Position numbers and translations under genes: made by a program. DNA of 64,000 bases from Chitinophaga sp. CB10 (GTDB lineage Bacteria; Bacteroidota; Bacteroidia; Chitinophagales; Chitinophagaceae), in contig MLAV02000022.1 in NCBI GenBank assembly GCA_001870995.2, positions 1 to 64,000 of the forward strand, written 5' to 3'. Every line of letters starts with the position of its first letter. The stretch's first letter is position 1. Below, piece after piece: positions 17,901 to 25,900 of this stretch. Below the pieces are notes generated by a model. The model did not search any database and was not told where the DNA came from. It saw only the letters and a program-made list of their open reading frames with translations.

Positions 17901-20552
17901 TGTTAAATCCACATAATCTGGGGAAAGAATGCCTGTCAGCAAAAAGCTATGGGCATATGCAGGTACTTCTTCTTTCGAAAAATAATTGTTACCGCCTTTT
18001 TTATTATTAACAGTATTATCCTGGTTCCTGACATACTGAGAAGTGTTGGAAGCTAAGTCTCCATCACTTTTATTGATGGAAAATGTCAGGTCTTTTTGTT
18101 TAAAGTTATATACTGGAATACCATAGACATAACGCTGTCCTTCCGTGTTCAATACAGAAATCTCAGAAATATGATGAGGTTTCCTGTATCCCGAAACCCT
18201 GGATTCGAGGGTATATTTTCCTTCAAATCGATATGACTCCGGTGGGCCTGTCAGGTAAAAATCCTCCGGCTTGACATCAGTTCCCTTACACGTCATTTTG
18301 AAGAACAGGTTACCATATGTCGTGTGGTTATTGAACTTAACCTCTAACCGGTAATATTTACCTGCCTCCAATCTAACTGTATCTACCGGACGCTGATTTA
18401 GCTTAGTATCCACTATCAAGGAATCATTAAATGACATATATACTTCATCATCAACATAGTTTGTGATAAGGTACTCTCCTGTCACAGGCGCTTTCAGCCA
18501 TGATTTAAAAATGATGCTGCATGGATACTTATCACCAAACTGCACAGTATTTTCGACCTCATTGGGAGGAATAAACCCTGGTACCTTAATAGTAAGGCTA
18601 TTAAGGTCTGACATTTTTGTAAAATTGATATCTTTAAATAACCTGACGCCCGCAAAATTTCTGGGTACCCATCCACCTTCATTATATATGTAGGCCACAA
18701 ACCCATTCTTGTGATCCTCGTTATCCTGGGGGTAATCATCGCACGATTTTGTTGAGTAGATATTCAAATCATAGTTCTCAATATAAGTGGACAATCCCAC
18801 GTGTTGCGCCTCTTCAGCTGTTAAATATGAAATCACCTGAGAGCGCCTGTCTCTCTTGTTTCGCTTCACATTGGCACTGGTAAGAGGGATGGTTTGCTTT
18901 TTTACACCACCTTTATAGCGAATCAGATTATTCGTAGTACGAATATTGGCCGTATTGTTTCCTGTTAATTCCGGCACAAGGATATCATCCCCGCCCAGCG
19001 TTTCAAAGTACTGCGGATTATTCACTGACATCTCACCTGGATTTCGCATATATACTGCTTCATAATCACGGTAGGAGTTCGAAAACGTCATAGTGCCAGC
19101 AGTAGGATTGCCGGATTTCCAGGCACGATTGGTGGTATTTGTATATACTTGCTCGAGATCGGCCTGTATCTTCGCCAGCGCGCCTGCCCCTATATCCAAT
19201 GAGCCGGAGGAAGAGGTATTTCTTGTACTGTTATAGTGATCATATACATAACCGATATCATTCCGGTATGGCCTGAATACTCCACCGATACCTTCTCCTG
19301 CTATAGAAAAAACATCATAGGTATAGGAGGGCAGCCCAATACTACGTGAATCCATACTTGCAGGAATATCTCGCTCCCTGTTAAAATCCAGCAATACGTT
19401 TTCATTATTGTTAACATCGCCATAATGAAGATAGCCGTAAGCAGGGAGTATATTTGTCTGATCCTCTTTTGCGATGAACTGCTTGCTGACATAACCTGCC
19501 AGATTTAAGTTCACATGAGCTCCAAATGCTTCCGGCCCCATAGCAAATGACCCTGAGTAGGTATTTACTGTATATGGAATTTGTATTTCAGGAGTAAAGG
19601 AAGGATAAACGAAAGACAGTGAGCTCGTTAAAGCCAATCCTGATCCTCCGTCGTCTGCCATAATCCCACGCTGCACTTTCTGTAACCTATCCGCCTTTAT
19701 ATTGCTACTGACACCGGCAGAATACTGCACAGACTTCATACCCTCCCGGCTCGAAAACGGCAAACCCAAGGACAAATAGCCACCAAAACCACCTTTATCC
19801 TGCTTCGCTTCCTGGTGTGATAAGAGAGATAATGAACCATTCAGGGAAAACCCATCCATACTACTCAAACTTGCAGTCAGCTTCCCTGTAAAGTCGCCCA
19901 CACCGGCCGCATATGCCTTGGCTGACAAGCTAACACCCGCATCAAGTCCCCATCCCCTATAGTTGTTATATTTCACGCCAATATTTACAGGTACTTTCAG
20001 TGGAATACTGAAGATTTTTGAATTGAACCCCACACTGGCACCGATCGTTGTGCTAGGTTTCATATTTAGCGTCTTACTCACAGAGTCCCTGCCATCAAAA
20101 TCATCCGGTAACCCACGCATATTTCTGGTGATGCTCCCCGGATTCAAATTCCATCCTAATCCCACCCAACTGGCTTCCTGATCCATAGTAATACCGCTGT
20201 TATATCCTAATGTCAAGGGATACCCCCCTACATCAATTAGCGGGATCGTGTAATGAAAATCCCCTGAAAACAAATCCACCATATTATCAGTGCCAATTGA
20301 ATGAAACGCGTCTGTTTCAGGCTGGGTTGGACCACCATCATTATCAACGGCAACAGGCAATACACTACTTTCCAAAGTCTTGGAAGGCGTTATATAAGGA
20401 GCTATTTCCTTTTTATCCCCCTTACCAACAGTATTAGGAAAAGTATTTTTTACGGATAATGCATAGGATGGCACTATAGTTTCAAAATACATCAATGCCA
20501 AAAGTGTTGACGCTATTACTCTCTTTCTTTTTGCAGCTATAGCCAGTATCAT
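14964..20552 (-). CDS. SpvB-like/PA14-domain giant exported protein of the Rhs locus
   Basis: This 1862-residue protein starts with a basic N-terminus and a hydrophobic stretch (residues about 10-32), consistent with export. Residues about 85-145 read DNMVDLFSGDFHYTIPLIDV, then GYNSGI and GLGWNLNPGSITRN. This is the same pattern as the SpvB/TcaB-type entry domain of Tc-toxin shells (LSYNSG followed by FGLGW and ISR). A PA14-like sandwich lies near 640-750 (SWLKAPVTGEYLITN, YRLEVKFNN). Long strand-rich regions follow. The protein is encoded upstream of the Rhs gene in the same run. The expected role is to form part of a shell or cell-surface scaffold. Confidence 0.85.
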   Translation of the reverse strand: MILAIAAKRKRVIASTLLALMYFETIVPSYALSVKNTFPNTVGKGDKKEIAPYITPSKTLESSVLPVAVDNDGGPTQPETDAFHSIGTDNMVDLFSGDFHYTIPLIDVGGYPLTLGYNSGITMDQEASWVGLGWNLNPGSITRNMRGLPDDFDGRDSVSKTLNMKPSTTIGASVGFNSKIFSIPLKVPVNIGVKYNNYRGWGLDAGVSLSAKAYAAGVGDFTGKLTASLSSMDGFSLNGSLSLLSHQEAKQDKGGFGGYLSLGLPFSSREGMKSVQYSAGVSSNIKADRLQKVQRGIMADDGGSGLALTSSLSFVYPSFTPEIQIPYTVNTYSGSFAMGPEAFGAHVNLNLAGYVSKQFIAKEDQTNILPAYGYLHYGDVNNNENVLLDFNRERDIPASMDSRSIGLPSYTYDVFSIAGEGIGGVFRPYRNDIGYVYDHYNSTRNTSSSGSLDIGAGALAKIQADLEQVYTNTTNRAWKSGNPTAGTMTFSNSYRDYEAVYMRNPGEMSVNNPQYFETLGGDDILVPELTGNNTANIRTTNNLIRYKGGVKKQTIPLTSANVKRNKRDRRSQVISYLTAEEAQHVGLSTYIENYDLNIYSTKSCDDYPQDNEDHKNGFVAYIYNEGGWVPRNFAGVRLFKDINFTKMSDLNSLTIKVPGFIPPNEVENTVQFGDKYPCSIIFKSWLKAPVTGEYLITNYVDDEVYMSFNDSLIVDTKLNQRPVDTVRLEAGKYYRLEVKFNNHTTYGNLFFKMTCKGTDVKPEDFYLTGPPESYRFEGKYTLESRVSGYRKPHHISEISVLNTEGQRYVYGIPVYNFKQKDLTFSINKSDGDLASNTSQYVRNQDNTVNNKKGGNNYFSKEEVPAYAHSFLLTGILSPDYVDLTGDGITPDDLGTAIKFNYTKIAGRDSAYMWRVPYDSVANYNEGFKSDDRDDKASYVYGEKELWYLNSIVSKNYVAVFQLGSREDLMAITEDGHKLPNGVQPKKLEEIRLYSKAEFAAKGVNATPIKTVHFEYNYELCPGVNKPVRTNGKLTLKKVWFTYNGNKAANVEKDKRNAYVFHYSKNNPSYDHKSFDRWGNYKNSADNPNGLLNSEYPYALQDSAVMASNAAAWALDSIKLPNGGRLKINYESDDYAYVQNRKAAVMTAIAGLSSQVPQSLSDLKNHLYETFSGTSSDNLYVSFHVSKPVKSKEDIQNYYLRNINDTMFFRLNVKVPGDNHGEGYEYIPCYGFLEPGSYGYYNNGNTIYVKLRSVDIDGDEGGRFSPLANAAVQFLKVQLPSKAHPGSDVGDDVTGESAIKTIVAEFENIPEMIRGFGRMVRAKGQMKDLDLTRSFARLSDPTYKKYGGGHRVKSIVLYDHWNAMTGQKESIYGTAYQYTTTEKIGGKDVEISSGVANYEPVIGGDDNPFHTPIITKSRAGLLVPDITTYIETPLGEGFFPSPGVGYRKVKVFSIHNKKVKSLTGYKETCFYTSYDFPTIAVASEFDRSFSKMNYHPFLFDFLKFGAKNFLALSQGVKVELNDMHGKLKSEFTYAEGDDKPISSVTNYYHVDNEQQEFKHLNNKVLTMSPTGIIDSAFVGMDLELMADMKEQKTNTVGLKVGIGLDIVPTGFPISILNGYGAPQWEELAYKAASMVKVINRHGILDSMVVTQKGSKVVTKNLLYDSETGDVLLTATQNEFNDPVYSFNYPAAWVYDGMSGAYKNIGATIQNVTILEGKLVTSLSPNKVEDYFTSGDEILVYANVQVTDEGCNSKLATFPGTTEAWAIDANVLTGGAPDIYFLTREGKPITGYNMTLKIIRSGRRNITGSVGNVTMLRNPLMKNGSTYTLSIDETSGIINAAAAEFKQNWHVTDKKGQIIKCIFQ

Positions 20553-20585
20553 CTCAACTTAAATTAATTGGTATAGGGATGTGTA

Positions 20586-21671
20586 TTATTTCTCTTTTGT
20601 ATAGGTAAACTTGATCTGCCAATACTCATTCCGGGCGTTCCTGATACGGAATAAGTATATTTTTCCTGCCTTTACCTGAGGCATGCTTACAATGGGAACA
20701 TCCAGTCTGTTGTTACCAGGTTGAATGGTAACCTTGTTTCTATATACCACATTATTCGTTTCCAAAGACAGTACTTCATAATCAACTGCAGCCTCGCCTG
20801 TTTCATTGCTGTATGCAAATTGCAATTGGTCAATACAATTGATAACTGCCCCATCCAATTGTTTCCTTAACTGCACATAGGCGCCGCCGTTATCTATCCC
20901 TGACTTACCAACCCCCTTCACCCTAAACGTCCAAACCTCCGCCTGCGCCGCAAACACAGTCCCATTCCTCGCCTTCACCGTCCACGCATACGTCAGCGCC
21001 GTATCCAGCGCCGTTGCTCCGGATGGATAGTTCGCAAACAAATCTTTCATATACGCTCTCCGGTACACCGGCGCATTCAGCTGCACCGCCTCCTCTGGCG
21101 ACTGCCCCTCCCGCACATAGGTGAGCACCAGTTCATAGTTCAGGTCTTTAAACATATTTGCCGGAGTAGGAGGTAACCAGCTAAACTGCGGCCGGTCTGA
21201 TTCAATCAGGCCCTTATTCTCCGGCATATTCAACAGCGGCGGACTCACCGGTTCCACCACAAACGGGATACAGTCTTCTCCCATCTGATGCTGCTTGTTA
21301 TCGGACAAAATCAAACTATAACAAGCCAGGTAGTTTCCCGCCGGCAACATCCCATTAGGGCTGCGATCCACAGAAGGAGAGAGGTATTCATATTGTATGG
21401 GTGCAAAATCCGCAGCATTTAACTGCCGGGCGCCTCTGTTCAGAACAATCTCTCTGGTAATACCTGTCAGCACCGGTTGATTGGTCGTGGCATCCATTAA
21501 ACGTACAGTAACGGTAACGCCAATGGGTGCTTGCGAGCCGGATACCAGTGCTATATTCCATAATTGGGCTTTTGTCAGCACTCCCGCAGGGGGTAACTGC
21601 GGCGTAATAGTCACCTGGGCTTCCGCACGTAACGCAAGAAACGCAATCAGCAGGTATAGGATCCTCTTCAT
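20586..21671 (-). CDS. Exported Fn3/Ig-like protein of the Rhs locus
   Basis: This 361-residue protein has a signal peptide (residues 1-18, ending ALRAEAQ). Three strand-rich segments follow. The middle one (PQFSWLPPTPANM, NYELVLTYVREGQSPEEA, LTYAWTVKARN) has the layout of a fibronectin type III domain used for extracytoplasmic binding. It sits between the barrel gene (9 bases away) and the SpvB-like gene (33 bases away), and the tight spacing puts it in the same transcript. I do not recognise a named family. A periplasmic or surface adaptor is the most reasonable reading. Confidence 0.8.
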   Translation of the reverse strand: MKRILYLLIAFLALRAEAQVTITPQLPPAGVLTKAQLWNIALVSGSQAPIGVTVTVRLMDATTNQPVLTGITREIVLNRGARQLNAADFAPIQYEYLSPSVDRSPNGMLPAGNYLACYSLILSDNKQHQMGEDCIPFVVEPVSPPLLNMPENKGLIESDRPQFSWLPPTPANMFKDLNYELVLTYVREGQSPEEAVQLNAPVYRRAYMKDLFANYPSGATALDTALTYAWTVKARNGTVFAAQAEVWTFRVKGVGKSGIDNGGAYVQLRKQLDGAVINCIDQLQFAYSNETGEAAVDYEVLSLETNNVVYRNKVTIQPGNNRLDVPIVSMPQVKAGKIYLFRIRNARNEYWQIKFTYTKEK

Positions 21672-21680
21672 AATCTAATA

Positions 21681-23969
21681 TTAAAATATTTTGGTATAGG
21701 TCAATCTTCCTGTTTTATTTGGCACAAGCTGCTTGTTCACTCCCGGCACAAATCCTTTGTCGGCCATCAATACAAACTCCCCCACTTTTGGCACATTCAG
21801 CCGGGTATTGCCTGAATAACCAATTTGCTTATTCGCATATACAGTTTGATAATTATATACAATGCCTGCTCCCACCTCTAACCAACTATTAATGCGGTAC
21901 TGCGCATTACCATCCGCGCCATACAAGGCATAATCCAAATTGGCTGAAAGTGTAGCGCCGCCGGACAAAGTCAGCGATTTCAAAAACAAAGTTTGTGTAA
22001 ATTGTAAATTGCTGCTATTGAAGTACACAAAGCTACTGTCAGTCTGGCGATTATAAAACCTGGTAGCGGACAACATGGTATTCATACTTATACCCTTGCA
22101 GGCATAATTATGACTGGCAGTGCCTACCAGCGTATAAAACATATTCTCCATAAACTTATCCTCCGCTAACTTCATCAGCTGGCTGCTCGGGTAATAACCA
22201 AGCGAAAGCACAGGCCAGTTACGCCTCCGGAAAGTCGCCTGAATACTTTTAAAAATCGTTTTACTGCTATAACCCGTACTGTCAAAAATGTTATTAAATG
22301 CATTACGTTTAACCGATCCCGTTATAGTCAGCTGCTTCCTGAACAATGGCTGTTCAGCTTTCACCAGCCAGGCTACCTGCTGAGAACCGCTGGAATACAG
22401 GCTAAAAGATTGAAAGTCCGGCCCCATCAGCTTATACATACCTGTAAATCTTGTCGCTGTTCGCGGCACATAGCTGAATCCTGAAACTGAAAATGCCTCA
22501 TTGGAACGCTGACCCATCTGCGTCATACTGCCGCCAAGGCTCTGATGGCTGGCTGCACGGGCATAATAGGGAAGGGAGCTCTTGGCAACTTCACCCACGA
22601 GATAATTGTTACGGTTGATCTGCCAGCGGCCTTCCACAGATATCCCCATGATTTTATTATCCGGCGCCTGTGCATTCGTATTGGTGTTATAGTTATACAC
22701 TTGTTTCTTGCCCGTATAAAAAGATACAATTACATTATTGCCTTCCTTTTGCCCGGCGCCCAAACGGATGATATTCAGGTACTGTTTCGGACGATTGGCA
22801 TTCAAAACATAATCCCGGAACCGGTAATCTACCGCCCCTGTGGCAAATGCTACATACCAACTGGGATTAAACTCCGCCTGGACTCCCGTGATACTGATAT
22901 TCTTGGCGGTGAGCTCGCTATAGTCAACCATAGTCCGGCCAATCCCCAGAGATTTCATGGATAATAACAGCTTGTAACCCGGCGGCAAAATAGAATCAGG
23001 CAGGTTCATGGATGCCAGACTAGTCAACATCTCTTCATCATTCTTACTATTTTTGATAGCTTCCAGCAATGAAGCCTTTTTGCTACCAAGTGCTGCCCGC
23101 TTTTTATTATATAGTTTCTCTAAGCCGGTATATAACTTTTGGAGAGAATCAAGTTCCTTTTGCTTTTGTGCAAACTCTTCCCGCAGTAAAGCCACAGCAC
23201 TATCCCTCCCGGCAGATACAATCTCCTTTTTATCAGGTAACTTCATGAAAGGCCTGGTAAATGTCGGCTTCTTCAGTCCCAGCCCGTCAAAAGCCAGGGA
23301 GTCCTGATACCGCAGGTTGTAATCATGTTCCCTTGCCTCGACCATTCGTTGCTTCTGACGGGGGGCTGTAAACCAGCCCTTGAGCCGTTCTATTTTAGCC
23401 CAATCCACATCCATCCTTGCTTTCAAGCTATCAACCTCACGCAGTTGCTTCAACTTACCAACATCCCACGACCTGGCCTTATCCAGCAACAGTTGTTTAA
23501 AATCGCGATTGCTATACCGCAGGTTAATACCGGTCAGATTGCGGAATAACATAGAATTTCCTTTGCTGGTACTAAACGCCAGGTGAACCGGATATTGATT
23601 TTTAACTGTGATATCCAGGTTTGTCGTAAGTGTATGCTGATAAATATCCTTTTCCAGGTAAGGCGTATCGCTGTTGGATTGATAATATCCATCGTAAGTA
23701 ACATTTCCATGAACCTGTAATAACGGGATACGTTGTACTACAGGTGAAAACGCCACTGGTTTTCGTTCCCGGAGCGCCGGCAGATGGGTATCCCCCAATG
23801 GTCCCGCATATAAGGCAACAGGGATCTGGATCATTGTTTTACAACGATCCGAATGCACTGTATAGCACATTGTATCTATCACTTTTCTTGCTCCCGGAAT
23901 CTCCTTCACCTGCGCTGATGAACTCAGGATAGATAATAGGGATAATATCAGTATGGTTACGGTTCTCAC
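21681..23969 (-). CDS. Probable outer-membrane beta-barrel protein with coiled coils
   Basis: This 762-residue exported protein starts at a GTG, chosen because the signal peptide begins there (MRTVTILILSLLSILSSSAQ). After a strand-rich N-terminal part come two helical coiled-coil segments near residues 165-215 and 255-320 (Lys, Glu and Leu heptads). From about 345 to the end there are alternating amphipathic strands with aromatic ends (WYVAFATGAVDYRF, VIVSFYTGKKQVYNYN, ARFYNRQTDSSFVYF), as in an outer-membrane barrel. It is the first gene of the seven-gene exported run leading to the Rhs toxin, so it may act as the export pore or surface anchor. Confidence 0.78.
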   Translation of the reverse strand: MRTVTILILSLLSILSSSAQVKEIPGARKVIDTMCYTVHSDRCKTMIQIPVALYAGPLGDTHLPALRERKPVAFSPVVQRIPLLQVHGNVTYDGYYQSNSDTPYLEKDIYQHTLTTNLDITVKNQYPVHLAFSTSKGNSMLFRNLTGINLRYSNRDFKQLLLDKARSWDVGKLKQLREVDSLKARMDVDWAKIERLKGWFTAPRQKQRMVEAREHDYNLRYQDSLAFDGLGLKKPTFTRPFMKLPDKKEIVSAGRDSAVALLREEFAQKQKELDSLQKLYTGLEKLYNKKRAALGSKKASLLEAIKNSKNDEEMLTSLASMNLPDSILPPGYKLLLSMKSLGIGRTMVDYSELTAKNISITGVQAEFNPSWYVAFATGAVDYRFRDYVLNANRPKQYLNIIRLGAGQKEGNNVIVSFYTGKKQVYNYNTNTNAQAPDNKIMGISVEGRWQINRNNYLVGEVAKSSLPYYARAASHQSLGGSMTQMGQRSNEAFSVSGFSYVPRTATRFTGMYKLMGPDFQSFSLYSSGSQQVAWLVKAEQPLFRKQLTITGSVKRNAFNNIFDSTGYSSKTIFKSIQATFRRRNWPVLSLGYYPSSQLMKLAEDKFMENMFYTLVGTASHNYACKGISMNTMLSATRFYNRQTDSSFVYFNSSNLQFTQTLFLKSLTLSGGATLSANLDYALYGADGNAQYRINSWLEVGAGIVYNYQTVYANKQIGYSGNTRLNVPKVGEFVLMADKGFVPGVNKQLVPNKTGRLTYTKIF

Positions 23970-23981
23970 TTTATAACAAAG

Positions 23982-24025
23982 TCCTGTTCGGGCTAACTAA
24001 TAAAACAATCTTTCAGGTATAGGAT
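23982..24025 (-). promoter_or_regulatory. Conserved upstream motif, copy A
   Basis: Plus-strand TCCTGTTCGGGCTAACT (23982-23998), followed after a spacer by GGTATAGGA, recurs almost unchanged at 25280-25318. Both copies lie upstream of minus-strand genes of the island. Copy A ends 12 bases before the GTG start of the barrel gene, so it would be in the leader or at the promoter. It could be an operator or leader-RNA element of a shared regulon. Confidence 0.55.
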
Positions 24026-24207
24026 TCTCGAAATCAAATGTAGGAATTGCGTATCAACATTAAAACGAATGTTCATCATTTATTTAAATGCACAATACCA
24101 TATTGTATTTCACAGAATATAAGATAAAATCGAACTTATCAAGGCTTCACATCATTCATCATATTTGAAGTTTTATTTTTTGAGAGATAAATTAGCGCTG
24201 CTATTTA

Positions 24208-24423
24208 TCAATTAAATAGTTTATTAATTAAGACTTCCAGCTCTTTAATCCGCTGCTCCAATGCCTCATTTTTTTGGCTGAGCTCCTGGACGGACTTAAC
24301 TAATAACCCCACAGTACTGGCCTGATCTACCCCATTCCTTCCGGGAGTGGACATTTCTTCCGGTACCTCAATACCAAATTGCCGGATGGAGTATCCTGAG
24401 AAGACTCTAAAAAAATCTTCCAT
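24208..24423 (-). pseudogene. C-terminal coiled-coil fragment in the -1 frame of the tail-fibre-like gene
   Basis: This open frame of 71 codons lies in the -1 frame relative to the preceding gene and overlaps its end. It reads STVGLLVKSVQELSQKNEAL and then a Glu/Leu-rich coiled coil. This is the usual C-terminus of Bacteroidota tail-fibre-like proteins, whose trimerising helix follows the fibre. The fragment has no signal peptide, and its ATG lies inside the upstream gene. It is best read as the displaced C-terminal end of the 25121-24327 protein, reached either by frameshifting or only in an undamaged ancestor. Confidence 0.65.
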
Positions 24424-25121
24424 TCATCTGAATGATTCCCCCAGTATAAGCCACCGCTGTGTGGAATGCCGTTTTCGAAAATTAAATTACCAGCCTGGTC
24501 CCTCATGGCAATAGTATTAGGTTCGCCATTCACATTCGGATACCGCCCTCTCAGCAAATCCGCATCCAACCCCGAGGTCTCGCCATCATTGCCAGAATGC
24601 CACAATTGTCCATCTACACCATCATGCGACCTTACCCGTAACTGGCCATTATCAGCAAGATATAATGCCATTCCCCATTTATTCGGTATGTGAAAACCAT
24701 AGGAGGGATGACCATCGCTTTGGGCTCCATAATTACCCCTGGCAAATAATTCGTTCGCTAATACTGTCGCCTTGGTAGTAGTAGTCTTATTCTTCACCCA
24801 GATAGCCGAATCTGTAGTCGCTCCGCGTGCTGACACGCTGGCCAGGGTTTCACCATCGGTAGGTACCCCCAGGAACTTCCGGACAGCAGTAGCATCTACC
24901 GGCCGGATGAAATTATCATAACCACCAAATAGGCGTGTAAGGTTAGCTCCGTTCTCTGTAGGTGCGTCAGTATTAAAATAAGTGGCATAGGCGTATCCAT
25001 GCTCATCCCGTGCCATTATAGAGTTGATATATGGAGCACTGTCAGCCCGGATCTGATACACCTGCTGGGCATAGGAACTACTTGCAACGAACAGTAATAA
25101 TATTAAACTATGCTTTTTCAT
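24327..25121 (-). CDS. Exported tail-fibre-like protein with disrupted 3' end
   Basis: This 264-residue protein has a signal peptide (residues 1-18, ending SSYAQ). The body has phage tail-fibre style phrases: YAYATYFNTDAP, LWHSGNDGETSGLDADLLRG and NLIFENGIPHSGGLYWGNHS. Such fibres end in a trimerising coiled coil, but this frame instead runs into a non-coding-looking tail (KKCPLPEGMG) and stops, while the coiled coil lies in the -1 frame. A T TTT TTA heptamer in phase at 24408-24414 could allow a -1 slip. A small deletion is an alternative explanation. It precedes the Rhs run and may supply a surface or receptor-binding fibre. Confidence 0.75.
   Translation of the reverse strand: MKKHSLILLLFVASSSYAQQVYQIRADSAPYINSIMARDEHGYAYATYFNTDAPTENGANLTRLFGGYDNFIRPVDATAVRKFLGVPTDGETLASVSARGATTDSAIWVKNKTTTTKATVLANELFARGNYGAQSDGHPSYGFHIPNKWGMALYLADNGQLRVRSHDGVDGQLWHSGNDGETSGLDADLLRGRYPNVNGEPNTIAMRDQAGNLIFENGIPHSGGLYWGNHSDEWKIFLESSQDTPSGNLVLRYRKKCPLPEGMG
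24408..24414 (-). promoter_or_regulatory. Possible -1 slippery heptamer T TTT TTA
   Basis: On the minus strand the zero frame reads ATT TTT TTA, so the heptamer T TTT TTA is in the phase required for -1 slippage. The -1 frame stays open to the coiled-coil C-terminus ending at 24208. The homopolymer is also a natural place for an indel, so the site may be coincidental. Confidence 0.4.
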
Positions 25122-25198
25122 AGGACAAAGGATTCTGAACCCACAAGCCGCTGGCCTGTGGTATCACATCACGTTGGCAAATACTTATTCCCTGAAAG

Positions 25199-25215
25199 TT
25201 GCCACCAGGTGGCAA
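25199..25215. promoter_or_regulatory. Perfect dyad, possible operator of the tail-fibre-like gene
   Basis: Two 7-base arms, TTGCCAC and GTGGCAA, flank a 3-base centre, 78 bases upstream of the tail-fibre-like start. The size and symmetry fit a dimeric repressor site. A second, imperfect palindrome lies at 25141-25161. Confidence 0.4.
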
Positions 25216-25279
25216 ATGATTTCACAGTTGATAATAGAATTTTTATTATAGTTACTTCTCACAGAATTAAACACTACAA

Positions 25280-25318
25280 TCCTATTCGGGCTAACTGAAA
25301 ATTTCAATAGGTCTAGGA
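25280..25318 (-). promoter_or_regulatory. Conserved upstream motif, copy B
   Basis: TCCTATTCGGGCTAACT (25280-25296) differs from copy A at one position and is again followed by GGTCTAGGA about 13 bases later. It lies about 160 bases upstream of the tail-fibre-like gene. Its recurrence in front of two island transcripts suggests co-regulation. Confidence 0.55.
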
Positions 25319-25576
25319 TATCTGCTGGAACAAAAGTATAAATTCAAAGGAAGAAAACAAACAAAAAAACATAATTACAACTTGTGTGGGATATCTCCCG
25401 TCACTACTCATAACTACTAGATAAGCAGAGAGTTATCACTAACAATTAAAATCCCTGTGGCACTTATTTACCCCGGTTTCATAGGTTAAAAAAGTAGACC
25501 TGCATCATCTGGAAGAAACCCCACTGCTACCTCCATTCAGTCCCTTCCCTGATATTTACCCATCAACTATCTCATC

Positions 25577-25900
25577 ATGGAAAAATCAACAGCACCCATC
25601 GGACTACGACTCACCAATCAACTCACCAACCGGTTCTTTGAACTCAAATTCTTCAGCGTCGCCAACTTCGGCCGCGAAAAAATGGGACAAAGCATCTTCA
25701 CTGACACCAGCATCAGCCGGAATCACTGCATGATCAAACTCGTAAAAAATGATTATTGGGTTATTGATGTAGGCTCCACCTTCGGCACCTTTGTAGAATC
25801 AGACGGAGAAGAGAAAGAATGTAAATCACTCGTACAGCTGCAAAATGGCAGCATCCTTAAACTGGCGAAAGTGCCCTTCTTAGTGGAGTATATCTACTAA
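25577..25900 (+). CDS. Stand-alone FHA-domain protein
   Basis: The 107-residue protein is almost entirely one forkhead-associated domain, a phosphothreonine-binding beta-sandwich. The expected signature residues are present: NFGRE near residue 35, SISRNHC near 50 and DVGSTFGTFV near 68. There is no membrane segment, so it is a cytoplasmic adaptor. No Ser/Thr kinase or phosphatase is encoded nearby, so its partner is unknown. The stop codon overlaps the stop of the convergent gene by four bases. Confidence 0.85.
   Translation: MEKSTAPIGLRLTNQLTNRFFELKFFSVANFGREKMGQSIFTDTSISRNHCMIKLVKNDYWVIDVGSTFGTFVESDGEEKECKSLVQLQNGSILKLAKVPFLVEYIY

Larger units (their letters stand above)
25122..25576. other. 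Intergenic leader region with palindromes
   Basis: These 455 bases between divergent genes contain no credible ORF. On the tail-fibre side are an imperfect palindrome at 25141-25161, a perfect dyad TTGCCAC/GTGGCAA at 25199-25215, and copy B of the conserved motif at 25280-25318. The remainder (25320-25576) is AT-rich and should carry the promoter of the FHA gene. No tRNA-like fold was seen. Confidence 0.6.

Noticed and set aside
25322..25576. tRNA or structural RNA in the FHA upstream region
   Set aside because: No cloverleaf or strong stem was found; it is AT-rich promoter-like sequence.
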